From the NCBI RefSeq assembly GCF_004364315.1, contig NZ_SOBR01000004.1, forward strand, positions 62,001-126,000: 64,000 bases of DNA. The letters are read 5' to 3'. Both the position numbers and the translations under genes were made by a program. The notes beneath the pieces are model-generated. The model was not told the origin of the DNA, did no database searches, and was given only the letters and a program-made list of their open reading frames with translations. The stretch comes from Chromohalobacter marismortui (GTDB taxonomy: Bacteria > Pseudomonadota > Gammaproteobacteria > Pseudomonadales > Halomonadaceae). Below are positions 56,874 through 64,000 of this stretch, piece by piece. Numbering within the stretch: position 1 is the stretch's first letter; each line of letters opens with the position of its first letter.

Positions 56874-57691
56874 TGGGCCTGACCTCCTGCGTTGTGAACG
56901 TTCTCGTCGAGCCATGTCTGGAAGGTGTCGCGATCGCGGGCGATGGCGTCCCACTCCTTGTAGAAGCGGTTATCACGTGGATAGTAGCCGTGAGCGTAGG
57001 AGGGATAGGCGCCCTTCTCGGCTACGGCGATGGCGTCGATCGCCCACCCCGGAATCACGCAGGCGTTGGGGCTGGCTCCAAGGTCGTCGACCACTTCCTC
57101 GACGGTGACGATGCTCTTGCCCGCGGCGAGGATCGCTTCCTTCTGTACGCCGATGATGCCCTCCACCAGGACATTGCCCTTGCGATCCGCCTTCTGCGCA
57201 TGCACCAGGGACACGTCCGGGCGCACCGAAGGCACCGCCGCGAGGCGCTCGCCGGTGAACGGGCACTCGATGAACTTGATCTGGTCGTTGACGCTGGGCA
57301 GCTCGCTGCCCACGTAACCGCGCAGCACCGCCAGCGGCAGGCCCGCCGCACCGGCCTCGAAGGCACAGGCCATGGCCGCGTGGCTATGCTCGAAAATCTC
57401 CACCTTGTGCGGCCAGCCTTTTTCCACCGCGTCTCGCAAGCGATGCAGCGACCCCACGCCGGGATTCCCTCCCCACGAGAAGATCAACTTCCTGGCGCAA
57501 CCGGCGCCGATCAATTGGTCGTAGACCAGGTCCGGCGTCATGCGGATCAGCGTCAGGTCGCGCTTGCGCTGGCGAATGACTTCATGCCCGGCGGCGAAGG
57601 GAATCAGGTGGGTGAAGCCTTCCATGGCCACGGTGGCGCCATCTTCGACATAGCGCGCCACGGCGTCATGCAGGCTAAGAAATTCGGCCAT
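56870..57691 (-). CDS. pcaI: 3-oxoadipate CoA-transferase, alpha subunit
   Basis: The 273-residue subunit starts at MAEFLSLHDAV behind GCGAGG; a GTG 12 codons upstream gives an unusual extension. Conserved GATVAMEGFTHLIPFAAGHE and FSWGGNPGVGSLHRLRD are present. It is the first gene of the pcaIJFL-TRAP run. Two 15-bp PcaR-type boxes lie 20 to 53 bp upstream of the start, where an IclR-type activator would act. Confidence 0.93.
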   Translation of the reverse strand: MAEFLSLHDAVARYVEDGATVAMEGFTHLIPFAAGHEVIRQRKRDLTLIRMTPDLVYDQLIGAGCARKLIFSWGGNPGVGSLHRLRDAVEKGWPHKVEIFEHSHAAMACAFEAGAAGLPLAVLRGYVGSELPSVNDQIKFIECPFTGERLAAVPSVRPDVSLVHAQKADRKGNVLVEGIIGVQKEAILAAGKSIVTVEEVVDDLGASPNACVIPGWAIDAIAVAEKGAYPSYAHGYYPRDNRFYKEWDAIARDRDTFQTWLDENVHNAGGQAQ

Positions 57692-57710
57692 GCGGATTGC
57701 CTCGCAACTT

Positions 57711-57725
57711 GTTCGCTTAGTGAAC
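57711..57725. promoter_or_regulatory. PcaR-type box 1 upstream of pcaI
   Basis: GTTCG-CTTAG-TGAAC is a 15-bp inverted repeat with the same length and left arm as the published PcaR binding sequence GTTCGATAATCGCAC. It begins 20 bp before the pcaI start codon. Confidence 0.6.
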
Positions 57726-57729
57726 ACTG

Positions 57730-57744
57730 GTTTGTGATACGAAC
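57730..57744. promoter_or_regulatory. PcaR-type box 2 upstream of pcaI
   Basis: On the minus strand this reads GTTCG-TATCA-CAAAC, again GTTCG-N5-xxAAC, with its centre 19 bp from box 1. Two turns of spacing place both boxes on the same DNA face, as expected for an IclR-type dimer pair. Confidence 0.55.
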
Positions 57745-57781
57745 AAAATAATCACGAAAGCAGGTCTCGTCAAACCTCGCG

Positions 57782-57812
57782 AAGATTCATATCGTCGCCG
57801 TCGGTGAATCTT
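57782..57812. other. inverted repeat between pcaB and pcaI
   Basis: AAGATTCA and TGAATCTT form perfect 8-bp arms around a 15-base GC-rich loop, 34 bp after the pcaB stop. It may end or slow pcaB transcription, although no T tract follows. Confidence 0.4.
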
Positions 57813-57845
57813 GAAACCCTTGATAAAATTAATTTAAACAAATAC

Positions 57846-59186
57846 TTATGAAAAATTTAGCCGCTCGAGAACGCGCTCGACCAGACAGCGGCTACTACCA
57901 ATGTATGATTCAGGGCGCACCGCCTGACGCAGTGCCTCGGCATCGATACCGCTCCCCACGACGTCCTCGTGGTCCAGCAAGGCATCGGCATAGGCCACCC
58001 CATCGCGGCGCGCGTTTTCCGATGCCTCGCGCGCAACGCGACGCGCATCATCGTTGGCTAGAATGCTCTGCAGCACACGCGCGGCGGGTTCGGCCATGAT
58101 CGCACCGCCCGTCACGTCCAAGTTACGCGCCATCACGTGAGCGTGGACCTCGAGTCCGCCCAGTAGATGGTGCAGGGTTTCGAGAGCCCCCTCGAGCAGC
58201 AACACCGCATCCATCAGCGGTGCCCACTCGGCATGCCATTCACCCAAGCCACGTTCGAGTGGTTGCGCACCGGCATTGGACAGCACGTTCAACGTCGCAT
58301 GGATCTGGCGTGCCGCCGCACGGATACGTGCGCAGCCCACCGGATTGCGCTTGTGCGGCATCGACGACGATTCACCGACCCCGGCTTCAGCCGGTTCCGC
58401 CAGTTCACCGACCTCGGTCTGGGTGAGCAAGGCGATATCCAGGGCAACCTTTTCGGCAGCCACGGCCACGGCATCCATCGCACTTCCGAGTGCATGAATC
58501 GGCTGGCGGTCGGTATGCCAAGGCAGCCACGGCTCGGCAAGTCCGAGACGACTCGCCATGCCGGTCATGATCGCGACACCCGCGTCATCCAGGCCTGAAT
58601 GCACGCCCACGGCGCCTCCGAACTGCACGTAGAGCCCACCGGCCAACACATCGTCCAAGCGTTCACCCGCCTGGTGTAGCCCCCACGCCCATTGCCCGAC
58701 CTTGGCGCCGAAGGTGAGGGGCAACGCCTGCTGCATCAGCGTGCGCCCGACCATCGCCGTATCCCGATGCGTCACCATCAATGACCGGCCATCGTCGATG
58801 GACGCCGTCAGCAGACGCCGGCAGCGTGTCAGCCGCGGCTTGAGCATGAGCATCAAGGCACTGTCGACGATATCCTGGCTGGTTGCCCCACGATGGAAAT
58901 GCGGCTTCAATGTAGCGGGAAGGGCCGCCTTGGCCTGCTTGACGAAGGGAATCGCCGCATTACCGCCCTTGGCGGTGTCGTCCGCCAGTGCCTCGACATC
59001 GAAGACCTCAGGCGTCAGATATTCACCGAGCGCCTCGGCAGTGCCCTCGGGCAGCATCCCCAGGTGCTCTTGCTCGGCGGCCAGTGCCAGTTCCACGTCA
59101 CGCATCGCCACGACCAAGTCCAGAGCCTGGCACTGTTCGCGGCCGGAGGCACTCGTGAACGGATGGCGTAAAAGCTGCTCGTACAA
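57846..59186 (-). CDS. pcaB: 3-carboxy-cis,cis-muconate cycloisomerase
   Basis: The 446-residue fumarase-superfamily enzyme has the signature GESSSMPHKRNP at residues 271-282 and the conserved HFHRGATSQDIVDSALML near residue 96. It lactonises 3-carboxymuconate to gamma-carboxymuconolactone, the substrate of PcaL. The start is TTG: AAGGAG lies seven bases before it, the reading LYEQLLRHPF matches the usual N-terminus, and no ATG or GTG nearby has a ribosome site. It is divergent from the IclR regulator gene, with a PcaR-type box between. Confidence 0.93.
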   Translation of the reverse strand: MYEQLLRHPFTSASGREQCQALDLVVAMRDVELALAAEQEHLGMLPEGTAEALGEYLTPEVFDVEALADDTAKGGNAAIPFVKQAKAALPATLKPHFHRGATSQDIVDSALMLMLKPRLTRCRRLLTASIDDGRSLMVTHRDTAMVGRTLMQQALPLTFGAKVGQWAWGLHQAGERLDDVLAGGLYVQFGGAVGVHSGLDDAGVAIMTGMASRLGLAEPWLPWHTDRQPIHALGSAMDAVAVAAEKVALDIALLTQTEVGELAEPAEAGVGESSSMPHKRNPVGCARIRAAARQIHATLNVLSNAGAQPLERGLGEWHAEWAPLMDAVLLLEGALETLHHLLGGLEVHAHVMARNLDVTGGAIMAEPAARVLQSILANDDARRVAREASENARRDGVAYADALLDHEDVVGSGIDAEALRQAVRPESYIGSSRCLVERVLERLNFS

Positions 59187-59235
59187 TGGATTTCTCCTTC
59201 GTCGCTTGCCACCAATATCGCAATGGCGGACATGT

Positions 59236-59250
59236 GTTCGCAGTTCGAAC
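59236..59250. promoter_or_regulatory. PcaR-type box between pcaB and the IclR gene
   Basis: GTTCG-CAGTT-CGAAC has perfect 5-bp arms and a 5-base centre and matches the two boxes upstream of pcaI and the published PcaR sequence at both ends. It is 49 bp upstream of the pcaB start and close to the regulator gene start. Confidence 0.65.
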
Positions 59251-59270
59251 TCTATGCTAGAGTCAGCCAG

Positions 59271-60107
59271 ATGACCGAGCAACACAATGATCAGAGACAA
59301 GATGGCGCCAAATCGATGACCCTACAGATCAACGACGAACCTCTCAGACCGGACGATCGCGATTTCGTGACCGCGCTGGCCAGCGGTCTGGACGTCATAC
59401 TCGCCTTCGATCATGCCAACCCGCGCATGACGCTCAGCGAAGTTGCCGCCAAGACCGGCATGAATCGTGCCCGTGCCCGGCGCTTTTTGCTGACGCTCAA
59501 TGCCCTGGGGTATGTGCGCAAGCAACATCGGCATTTCGAACTGGCGCCCAAGACGCTGCAGCTCGGGTATGCGTTTCTGTCGGCCAATAATTATCGAACG
59601 GTCATTCAGCAGCATCTCGAAGACATCACGCACCAGACCGGCGAGTCCTCGTCACTGGGGGTGCTCGATGGCAGCGAGGTGACATACGTATGCCGCTCGG
59701 CGGCGCCGCACCGACTGATGGTGATCACATTGGCGGTCGGTACCCGCCTGCCGGCGGTAGCGACCTCCATGGGGCGTGTGCTGCTGGCGCAATTACCCAG
59801 CGACGAACTCGAGGCGCTGCTTGATACGCTCACCCTCGAGCAGCACACCGAGCGCACCATTACTGACAAGGAAGAGCTCCGTGATTGCCTGCGCCAGGTT
59901 CGCGAGCAAGGTTATTGCATCGTCGATCAGGAACTCGACTCCGGCCTGCGCTCGCTCGCGGTGCCTGCCTTCGACGCTCACGGCAAGCTGCTCGGCGCCA
60001 TCAACGTGAGCACCAACGCCGCGCGCATCGACATGACAATGCTGACCGAGCGCTTCTTGCCGCTACTTCGTGAGAAAGCACAACAGATCGCGCATCAGGT
60101 CAGTTAA
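59271..60107 (+). CDS. pcaR: IclR-family regulator of the pca genes
   Basis: The 278-residue protein contains PNDRDFV-like RPDDRDFVTALASGLDVILAF, followed by a winged helix TLSEVAAKTGMNRARARRFLLTLNALGYV and an IclR effector domain ending around residue 275. This opening is the PcaR/PcaU/CatR hallmark. These proteins activate pca genes in response to 3-oxoadipate or protocatechuate. The start is uncertain: ATG at 59271, 59316 or 59223 are in frame and none has a strong ribosome site. It is divergent from pcaB with a matching operator between. Confidence 0.85.
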   Translation: MTEQHNDQRQDGAKSMTLQINDEPLRPDDRDFVTALASGLDVILAFDHANPRMTLSEVAAKTGMNRARARRFLLTLNALGYVRKQHRHFELAPKTLQLGYAFLSANNYRTVIQQHLEDITHQTGESSSLGVLDGSEVTYVCRSAAPHRLMVITLAVGTRLPAVATSMGRVLLAQLPSDELEALLDTLTLEQHTERTITDKEELRDCLRQVREQGYCIVDQELDSGLRSLAVPAFDAHGKLLGAINVSTNAARIDMTMLTERFLPLLREKAQQIAHQVS

Positions 60108-60149
60108 CGTTCCTAGTGCATTGCAACCTTCGACGTTAAGGAAGGATAG

Positions 60150-60932
60150 ATGGCTGGCAGCCTGATCGAACGCACGCTGCGCGTACTCGAGACGCTCTCG
60201 AGTGAGCCCGAGGGCATTCCCCTGCAGCACTTGGCCGCGCACCTGGAGATTCCCAAGAGTGCCGCGCATCGGATCTGTAACGAGCTGATGCGGCTGGGAT
60301 ACGTCCGACAGGAGGCCCGCACCGGCCACTACCGGCTGTCGACGCGGCTGATCGCGTTGGGATTTCGTTACCTGGGCAGCACCGGTGCCAGTGATGTGCT
60401 GCAACCGATTCTCGACCGGCTGGCGGCCGAGACCGGCGAATTGGTGCGCCTGGGCGTGATCGAAGGCGATCGCCAAACCTGGATCGCCAAGGCCCAGGGT
60501 ACGCACACCGGGCTACGCTACGACCCGGACATGGGACGCGAAGCCCCCTTGCGCTATACCGCCTCGGGCCAGGCCTGGCTCGCCAGCCTGGACAATCCGG
60601 CAGCCTTGGCGCTGCTCGACCGGCAGGGCGGGCACGATCCCGAGCACTTCGGACCCAACGCCCCACGCACCGACGCCGAACTGCTCGAATGCCTGGACCT
60701 CGCCCGGGAACGCGGCTATACGTGCTGCATCGATAGCTCGGCGCTGGGAACGTCGGCCTTCGGCGCCGTGATCCGTCATCCCATCCAGGGGCACACCATC
60801 GGTGTCATCAGCGTCGCCGGGCCGAGTGTTCGACTGACCGAAGCGCGCATGCACGAACTGGCTCCCAAGCTGCTGCAAGCCGTCGAGGAACTCTCGCACT
60901 GCAGTCAGGCGTCGCAACTGTTCTCGGAGTGA
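60150..60932 (+). CDS. second IclR-family regulator
   Basis: The 260-residue protein starts behind TAAGGAAGG with MAGSLIERTLRVLETLS. The winged helix IPLQHLAAHLEIPKSAAHRICNELMRLGYV and an IclR effector domain are clear. It is 42 bp downstream of pcaR and upstream of an AEC transporter. It may respond to another aromatic acid and control the transporter; it is not a close copy of PcaR, since the RDFV opening is absent. Confidence 0.87.
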   Translation: MAGSLIERTLRVLETLSSEPEGIPLQHLAAHLEIPKSAAHRICNELMRLGYVRQEARTGHYRLSTRLIALGFRYLGSTGASDVLQPILDRLAAETGELVRLGVIEGDRQTWIAKAQGTHTGLRYDPDMGREAPLRYTASGQAWLASLDNPAALALLDRQGGHDPEHFGPNAPRTDAELLECLDLARERGYTCCIDSSALGTSAFGAVIRHPIQGHTIGVISVAGPSVRLTEARMHELAPKLLQAVEELSHCSQASQLFSE

Positions 60933-60968
60933 ACCTCTCATGGGCATTACCCCAAGCCGCTAATCGAC

Positions 60969-61916
60969 ATGCTTGATATTCTCGCCATCACCACGCCCAT
61001 CTTTCTCCTGATCGGCATCGGCTACCTGGCCGTGATGCTGCGCCTGTTCAGCAAGGAGCAGGTACGTGGGCTGGGCGGTTTCGTGATCAATTTCGCGCTC
61101 CCCGCATTGATCTTTCGTGCACTGGTGCAACGACCATTGGACGAGGTTCTAAACCCGATCTACCTCATCGCATATGGTAGTGGCTCAGCCACCTTGTTTC
61201 TCGGCGCCTGGCTATTCGCCCGCTATCGTGGCAAAACGATCGGTGAGAGCGGGATCCTCGCGCTGGGTATGTCGACATCCAACAGCGGCTTCATCGGCTA
61301 CCCCATCGCCGCCATGGTCGTGGGTTCAAGCGCAGTGATCGCGCTGGCGTTGAACATGATGGTCGAGAACCTGCTGATGATCCCTATCGCCCTGGCCATC
61401 GCCGAGGCGGGCCGTCAACGTGGCGCTTCCTTCCTGACCACCCTGCGCAAGACCGTGGCACGCCTGACCCGCAACCCGATCCTCCTCGGCATCCTCGCCG
61501 GTATTCTCACCGCGCTCAGCGGCATTACACTCCCGGCGCCTCTTTTCAAGGCCATCGACATGCTCGCCTCGGCCTCCGCACCGACTGCGCTGTTCGTGAT
61601 CGGCGGCACCTTGTACGGACTACGCATTGGCGGCATGCTAGGCGACGTCTCTCAGGTCGTGCTCGGCAAGTTGGTCTTGCACCCATTGCTGATACTCCTG
61701 ATGCTCTGGTGGCTTCCTCCCATCGATCCGACACTGGCCACCGCCGCCGTCATTCTCGCCAGCGCCCCGATGCTCAGCGTCTACCCCATTCTCGGCCAGC
61801 GCTACGGCCAAGACGCGTTGTGTACCGCCTCGCTGATGCTCGCCACTCTGCTATCATTCATCACCATCAGCGCTCTTTTGTGGCTGCTCGAGACCTATCC
61901 ATCGGCACTGTCTTGA
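60969..61916 (+). CDS. AEC-family (auxin efflux carrier-like) transporter
   Basis: The 315-residue membrane protein has around 10 helices, starting MLDILAITTPIFLLIGIGYLAV and with the conserved FVINFALPALIFRAL near residue 38 and SNSGFIGYPIAAMVV near 105. AEC proteins, such as MdcF-type malonate carriers, move organic acids. The ribosome site is weak, and the gene lies 36 bp after the IclR gene. It may transport an aromatic or dicarboxylic acid; direction is not shown by the sequence. Confidence 0.87.
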   Translation: MLDILAITTPIFLLIGIGYLAVMLRLFSKEQVRGLGGFVINFALPALIFRALVQRPLDEVLNPIYLIAYGSGSATLFLGAWLFARYRGKTIGESGILALGMSTSNSGFIGYPIAAMVVGSSAVIALALNMMVENLLMIPIALAIAEAGRQRGASFLTTLRKTVARLTRNPILLGILAGILTALSGITLPAPLFKAIDMLASASAPTALFVIGGTLYGLRIGGMLGDVSQVVLGKLVLHPLLILLMLWWLPPIDPTLATAAVILASAPMLSVYPILGQRYGQDALCTASLMLATLLSFITISALLWLLETYPSALS

Positions 61917-61985
61917 GACCGATCCCCCTCGCTGAAACGCCCCCAGGCCGACATGGGCTTGCTCACGAGACGACGCATCCGAGAA

Positions 61986-62017
61986 ACAAAAAAGCGGATA
62001 CTCCGAAAAGTACCCGC
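61986..62017 (-). terminator. rho-independent terminator of the last TRAP operon
   Basis: On the minus strand GCGGGTACT pairs with AGTATCCGC (8 of 9) around TTTCGG and is followed by TTTTTTGTTT. It lies 34 bp after the dctM stop. Confidence 0.8.
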
Positions 62018-62050
62018 CGTTGGCTCAATAATACCGACTGATATCGACAA

Positions 62051-63322
62051 TCAATAACCCAGCAACCTCGGCAGTCCTGTGACCGTGACCGGCACGAAGG
62101 TGATGATCAACAACACCAGTAACTCGACCAGGAACAGCGGCAACACCCGCATCGACAAGCGCCCAAGCCCGACCTTGGCAATCGAGTCGGCAACGAACAA
62201 GCATAGCCCCATGGGCGGCGTGATCAGGCCAATCATCAGGTTGAAGATAACGATGATACCGAAATGGGTTGGATCCACCCCGAGGCTGGTCGCAATGGGA
62301 TAAAGGATCGGCACCAATACGAGCATTGCCGCGATGCCCTCCAGAAAAAGCCCCACGATCAGAAACAGCACGATCACGGCCAGCAAGAACGTCCACTGTG
62401 TATTGATATACGTCAGCGCCAAATCGGTGAGCATATTAGGAATGCGGTTGTAGGTCAGAAGCCAATTGGCCGCACTCACCGCCGCGATGATGATCATGAT
62501 GACCGCACTATCGACCATGGTCCGCGAGAATATGTTCGGTAGATCTCGCCAGCGAATGTTGCGAAAAATCACCATCCCCACGAACAAGGCATAGGCTACG
62601 GCGAAGGCAGCCGCCTCGGTGGGCGTCACGACCCCCAACAGAATCGACCCCACCACGAACACAGGCATCAACAATGGGATGATGCCATCGATCAGGGTGG
62701 TCAGTTTTTCCTTTTTGGGCATGGCCACCGATTTTTTCTCGTATTTTCCGGCAAAGATCATCACATAACCGGAAAGAAAAACAGCCAATAGAAAGCCTGG
62801 AACAATACCGGCAATGAATAATGCCGGTACCGACGCCCCACTCACGATCAGCGCATAGATAATCACCGGGATACTCGGAGGAATGATCGGTCCGATGACC
62901 GAAGAAGCAGCGGTCAGGGCCGCCGCGAAGTCACGTGGATACCCCTCCTTCTCCATTTCAGGAATGAAGACACGCCCCAGAGCCGACGTGTCGGCGACCG
63001 CAGAACCGGAGAGGCCGGCGAAGATCACCGATGCCCAGATATTCACATGCGCCAGCCCACCGCGCACACGTCCCACCAACACCTTGGAGAACGCAATGAT
63101 GCGGACGGTGATACCACTCTCGTTCATCAACTCACCCGCGAGAATGAAGAGAGGAATGGCCAATAGTGCGTAAGCGCTTATGCCGGAGAACATCTGCGTG
63201 GCGACGCTTTGAATGCTATAGGGGAAACCCGCCGTGGCCATGAAATAGAACAAGGCAGCCACGATGGAGAAGGCAATGGGAAGCCCGATAGCCAGTCCAA
63301 CTACCAGGATGAGATAGATCAT
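62051..63322 (-). CDS. TRAP transporter large permease (DctM), fourth system
   Basis: The 423-residue protein has around 12 membrane segments with DctM landmarks AGLSGSAVADTSALGRVFIPEM near residue 108, SSVIGPIIPPSIPVIIYALIV near 145 and LITPPMGLCLFVADSIAK near 372. Its ATG follows the dctQ stop with no gap. The system is unrelated in detail to the pca-linked TRAP and may serve a dicarboxylate or sugar-acid-type ligand. No catabolic gene is linked inside the window. Confidence 0.92.
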   Translation of the reverse strand: MIYLILVVGLAIGLPIAFSIVAALFYFMATAGFPYSIQSVATQMFSGISAYALLAIPLFILAGELMNESGITVRIIAFSKVLVGRVRGGLAHVNIWASVIFAGLSGSAVADTSALGRVFIPEMEKEGYPRDFAAALTAASSVIGPIIPPSIPVIIYALIVSGASVPALFIAGIVPGFLLAVFLSGYVMIFAGKYEKKSVAMPKKEKLTTLIDGIIPLLMPVFVVGSILLGVVTPTEAAAFAVAYALFVGMVIFRNIRWRDLPNIFSRTMVDSAVIMIIIAAVSAANWLLTYNRIPNMLTDLALTYINTQWTFLLAVIVLFLIVGLFLEGIAAMLVLVPILYPIATSLGVDPTHFGIIVIFNLMIGLITPPMGLCLFVADSIAKVGLGRLSMRVLPLFLVELLVLLIITFVPVTVTGLPRLLGY

Positions 63323-63895
63323 TCAGGATACCTCCCTGGCCGGGGCTGAATTTCCCTCATTACCGAGTGCCTTACCAAGACGCTCGATGAATTTTAAAAT
63401 CGCTGCTATGGCCAACATTGCTCCCCCCAAGACGATTGCGAACTGGTAAGGAGCCATCGTCGCTAGACTCTTTAAGGCACTCACGCCTGTAAGCGCTTGA
63501 AGCGAGTTGGCTAGGTCAATCATTCCCGAAATGCGCATGCTTCCGCGGCTGGTCATGAACAAATAGCCGGACCATGACATCAGAACGCCAATGACAACCA
63601 CCGACAGATCCACGACCATGAACAACATGCGTTTGGGTTTCTCGGGGATGAAATCGACAATGATACCCAAGCGCACGTGACGATCCTGAATATAAGCAAC
63701 TGCCATGCCGAACATGACACCGTAAACGCCTAAAAAAACCGGTATTTGACCACCCCAGGCCAATGAGTCACCGAAAAGATAACGGCTTAAAGCATTACAG
63801 AAGACGATCAGAAAGATCAGCGCCATCGAGACGCCAGCTCCGATCGCGAAGAGTCGCATCGCATAGCGCTGTAACACATGGGATAGGAAGTGCAT
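63323..63895 (-). CDS. TRAP transporter small permease (DctQ), fourth system
   Basis: The 190-residue protein has four membrane segments: roughly 12-34, 51-72, 93-112 and 143-165. The DctQ motif VFCNALSRYLFGDSLAWGGQ is near residue 27. It directly precedes dctM. A hairpin lies between it and the upstream binding-protein gene. Confidence 0.88.
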   Translation of the reverse strand: MHFLSHVLQRYAMRLFAIGAGVSMALIFLIVFCNALSRYLFGDSLAWGGQIPVFLGVYGVMFGMAVAYIQDRHVRLGIIVDFIPEKPKRMLFMVVDLSVVVIGVLMSWSGYLFMTSRGSMRISGMIDLANSLQALTGVSALKSLATMAPYQFAIVLGGAMLAIAAILKFIERLGKALGNEGNSAPAREVS

Positions 63896-63924
63896 GAGCT
63901 TTAAACCCCAGCGTCAGACAATAA

Positions 63925-63951
63925 AGCCGCACCATTTTTTACGGTGCGGCT
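63925..63951 (-). terminator. hairpin between the binding-protein and permease genes
   Basis: AGCCGCACC and GGTGCGGCT form a perfect 9-bp stem with a 9-base loop; on the minus strand it is followed by TTATTG. It probably acts as a leaky terminator so that the binding protein is made in excess over the permease. Confidence 0.7.
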
Positions 63952-63961
63952 CGGTAGGATA

Positions 63962-64000
63962 TTACTGCTCGACTTCATCGACAGCACTTTGGAGTTTCTT
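63962..64000 (-). CDS. C-terminal end of a gene, probably the TRAP binding protein (cut by window edge)
   Basis: Only 12 codons and a TAA stop are inside the window, reading KKLQSAVDEVEQ. The charged amphipathic helix and position directly upstream of dctQM fit a DctP binding protein. The identity rests on context only. Confidence 0.6.
   Translation of the reverse strand, partial: KKLQSAVDEVEQ

Noticed and set aside
62268-62279. TTGGATCCA, similar to the VanR operator core
   Set aside because: It lies inside the dctM coding region, encodes a conserved Val-Asp-Pro-Thr stretch, and has only partial symmetry.

Overview
The window looks like a chromosomal segment of a halophilic gammaproteobacterium, most plausibly Halomonadaceae (Halomonas or Chromohalobacter). 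This is inferred from the high GC content, gammaproteobacterial-type pca, pob, van and gal proteins, and the large number of TRAP transporters. I see no rRNA, tRNA, insertion sequence, integrase or CRISPR array. Almost the whole 64 kb is one catabolic island for lignin-type and other aromatic acids, with a few unrelated genes at 7.6-9.7 kb.

Layout. 1-7.6 kb (+): a catabolic run with an FAD monooxygenase (5' end outside the window), a C-C-hydrolase-like alpha/beta hydrolase, an outer-membrane protein, a cyclase-family hydrolase, an FAA-hydrolase-family protein, a small membrane protein and a succinate-semialdehyde dehydrogenase. 7.6-10.9 kb: a 42-codon ORF, a MipA/OmpV protein, a TRIC-type channel and an old-yellow-enzyme reductase. 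10.9-18.9 kb: aryl-alcohol and aryl-aldehyde dehydrogenases, pobA with an AraC-type regulator, and vanR/vanAB. 19.3-24.7 kb: a TAXI-type TRAP transporter, an IclR regulator and a phenol-hydroxylase-type flavoprotein. 24.7-33.9 kb: a VanB-like reductase with a Rieske oxygenase, formaldehyde dehydrogenase and a DctPQM TRAP transporter, flanked by two LysR regulators that each carry two helix-turn-helix domains. 34.1-41.6 kb: a gallate operon galB-galC-galD, alpha/beta hydrolase, SnoaL-like protein, ligA, ligB, galA, MFS transporter. 41.7-43.2 kb: a thioredoxin-like protein and a PLP dehydratase. 43.3-45.8 kb: pcaQ-pcaH-pcaG. 46-49.7 kb: benzoylformate decarboxylase mdlC with its own TRAP binding protein and a divergent LysR. 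49.7-57.7 kb: one long minus-strand run pcaI-pcaJ-pcaF-pcaL(D+C fusion)-dctP-dctQ-dctM-dctP. 57.8-61.9 kb: pcaB divergent from an IclR regulator (PcaR-like), a second IclR and an AEC transporter. 62-64 kb: a further TRAP transporter, with its binding protein cut by the window edge.

How it works together. Aldehydes and alcohols are oxidised to acids; VanAB and PobA turn vanillate and 4-hydroxybenzoate into protocatechuate; PcaHG, PcaB, PcaL, PcaIJ and PcaF complete the ortho-cleavage route to succinyl-CoA and acetyl-CoA. In parallel, gallate is cleaved by GalA and processed by GalD, GalB and GalC to pyruvate and oxaloacetate. LigAB offers meta-cleavage of protocatechuate or a methoxylated relative, but LigC and LigI are not in the window. 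Formaldehyde from demethylation is handled by FdhA. Mandelate-type compounds enter through MdlC.

Regulatory DNA I could read includes three VanR-type palindromes (one in an unexpected place), three matching 15-bp PcaR-type boxes, a PcaQ-type box upstream of pcaHG, a LysR-type box upstream of galB, and several strong hairpin terminators.
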